Source: Agrobacterium fabrum (GTDB lineage: Bacteria; Pseudomonadota; Alphaproteobacteria; Rhizobiales; Rhizobiaceae). From it: DNA of 6,677 bases. Position numbers and translations under genes: made by a program. The stretch spans positions 1-6,677 of the forward strand of contig QFOL01000219.1 of NCBI GenBank assembly GCA_003241215.1, in the 5' to 3' direction. The number at the start of each line of letters is the position of its first letter. Position 1 is the first letter of the stretch. Shown one piece after another: positions 5,291-6,677 of this stretch. The notes below the pieces were generated by a model that made no database searches, was not told the DNA's origin, and saw only the letters and a program-made list of their open reading frames with translations.

Positions 5291-6677
5291 TCAGTTACGT
5301 CCGCGCCACCAGGCGACCTGCTTCTTCACTTCCGAAGGGGCCGTGCCGCCGAAACTGGTGCGGCTGGCGACGGATGCCTCGACGGACAGAACGTCGAAAA
5401 CGCCCCTGGTGATGCCGGGGTGAATGGCCTGCAATTCCTCCAGCGAAAGATCGGCGAGATCGCAGCCCTTCTTTTCGGCCAGCGCCACGGCATTGCCGGT
5501 CACATGGTGGGCGTCGCGGAAGGGCAGGCCCGCCTCGCGCACCAGCCAGTCGGCGAGATCGGTGGCCGTGGAGTAACCCGAACCGGCGGCGGCGCGCATG
5601 CGGTCCTTGCGCACTTCAAGGTCGCGGATCATGCCGGTCATGGCGGCAATCGCCAGTTCCAGGCTCTCGGCGGCGTCGAAAACCTGTTCCTTGTCTTCCT
5701 GCATGTCCTTGGAATAGGCGAGCGGCAGGCCCTTCATGACGGTCAGAAGCGCGATCAGCGAGCCGTTGATGCGGCCGGTCTTGGCGCGCACCAGCTCGGC
5801 GGCATCAGGATTCTTCTTCTGCGGCATGATCGAGGAGCCGGTGGAAAAGGCGTCCGACAGGCGGATGAAGCCGAATTGCGGCGTCGACCATATGACGATT
5901 TCTTCGGCGAGGCGCGACAGATGCGTGGCGCAGATGGAGGCGATAGACAGGAATTCCAGCGCGAAATCGCGGTCGGAGACGGTGTCGATGGAATTACGGG
6001 TCGGCTCGCGGAAACCGAGCGCCTTCGCCGTCATATGGCGGTCGATGGGATAGCCGGTGCCGGCGAGTGCGGCGGCGCCGATCGGGCTTTCGTCCATATG
6101 CTCGATGGCGTGGCGCACGCGGGCGCGGTCACGGCCGAACATTTCCACATAAGCCATGCAATGATGGCCGAAGGTGACGGGCTGGGCGGTTTGCAGATGG
6201 GTGAAGCCCGGCATCACGGTATCGGCATTTTCTTCGGCGCGGTCGAGGAAGGCGGCGATGAGGGCCGTCAGCATACCCTCGGTCTTTTGCAATTCTTCCT
6301 TGACCCACAGGCGGAAATCGAGCGCCACCTGGTCGTTGCGCGAGCGGGCGGTGTGCAGGCGGCCGGCGGCCGGGCCGATGAGGGTGGCAAGCCGCGCTTC
6401 GATGTTCATGTGGATATCTTCGAGCTTGCGCGAGAATTCGAAGGTTCCGGCTTCGATCTCTGACAGGATCGTGTTCAGGCCGTGAGTGATCTTGTCTTTA
6501 TCTTCCTGCGAAATGATGCCTTTTTCCGCCAGCATGGCGGCATGCGCCATAGAGCCGCGGATATCCTGGGCGTAAAGCTTCTTGTCGAAGCCGATGGAGG
6601 CATTTATCTCTTCCATGATGGCAGATGGCCCGGAAGCGAAACGCCCGCCCCACATCTGGTTGGAGGATTTCTGATCT
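5291..6677 (-). CDS. argH: Argininosuccinate lyase (5' end outside window)
   Basis: ArgH splits argininosuccinate into L-arginine and fumarate, the last step of arginine synthesis, as a cytoplasmic homotetramer of the fumarase/aspartase superfamily. The first ATG in view is at 6655 (MWGGRF), giving 454 residues. The frame stays open before it and encodes DQKSSNQ up to the window edge, and no purine-rich ribosome binding site precedes 6655, so the true start is very probably outside. Counting from that [12 protein letters not shown] (102-110), FTHLQTAQP with H153, and the flexible signature loop [12 protein letters not shown] (273-284) are all intact. The serine pair at 274-275 should hold the catalytic base. 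The C-terminus is complete (WWRGRN, stop TGA). The gene ends 28 bases before a terminator, so it is probably a separate unit from lptM-lysA. Confidence 0.96.
   Translation of the reverse strand, partial: DQKSSNQMWGGRFASGPSAIMEEINASIGFDKKLYAQDIRGSMAHAAMLAEKGIISQEDKDKITHGLNTILSEIEAGTFEFSRKLEDIHMNIEARLATLIGPAAGRLHTARSRNDQVALDFRLWVKEELQKTEGMLTALIAAFLDRAEENADTVMPGFTHLQTAQPVTFGHHCMAYVEMFGRDRARVRHAIEHMDESPIGAAALAGTGYPIDRHMTAKALGFREPTRNSIDTVSDRDFALEFLSIASICATHLSRLAEEIVIWSTPQFGFIRLSDAFSTGSSIMPQKKNPDAAELVRAKTGRINGSLIALLTVMKGLPLAYSKDMQEDKEQVFDAAESLELAIAAMTGMIRDLEVRKDRMRAAAGSGYSTATDLADWLVREAGLPFRDAHHVTGNAVALAEKKGCDLADLSLEELQAIHPGITRGVFDVLSVEASVASRTSFGGTAPSEVKKQVAWWRGRN

Noticed and set aside
5420..6463. 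347-residue open frame on the + strand opposite argH
   Set aside because: Shadow of argH, with no recognisable protein features.

Overview
The base composition (GC-rich), the gene set and the protein sequences point to an alphaproteobacterium of the Rhizobiaceae. Agrobacterium/Rhizobium is the closest fit I can argue from memory of these families, but I could not run a search. All genes look chromosomal and native: codon use is uniform, and there is no insertion sequence, phage gene, CRISPR array, tRNA or rRNA.

Layout. On the + strand, the 3' end of a purine phosphoribosyltransferase gene (hpt-like, 1-74) is followed by a 142-base leader and then cpdR (217-576), a single-domain response regulator that controls ClpXP-dependent proteolysis in the alphaproteobacterial cell cycle. 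cpdR ends in a clear Rho-independent terminator (600-625). The convergent gap (577-839) carries a RIME-like palindromic element and weak terminator-like structures for the opposite strand. The rest of the window is on the - strand and reads right to left: argH (5' end cut by the window edge), a terminator, a small lipoprotein gene (lptM/lppL type), lysA, and a large membrane-anchored DUF4175/TIGR02302 protein with a very glutamine-rich C-terminal half.

How the genes work together. argH makes arginine by splitting argininosuccinate. lysA makes lysine by decarboxylating meso-diaminopimelate, the same compound used in peptidoglycan. lptM encodes an outer-membrane lipoprotein 13 bases upstream of lysA, so the two are very probably cotranscribed. 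The DUF4175 protein is predicted to place most of its mass in the periplasm, so lptM, lysA and DUF4175 together have a cell-envelope flavour. cpdR is functionally separate.

Most notable observation. The leader of cpdR is unusually structured. It has a candidate CtrA half-site, several perfect short hairpins with 3-base loops, and a possible 12-codon leader ORF (175-213) with a strong Shine-Dalgarno sequence that stops 3 bases before the cpdR ATG. One hairpin covers the leader ORF's Shine-Dalgarno and another covers that of cpdR. This looks like a possible translational-coupling switch on a cell-cycle regulator. It rests on one sequence and needs comparative data.
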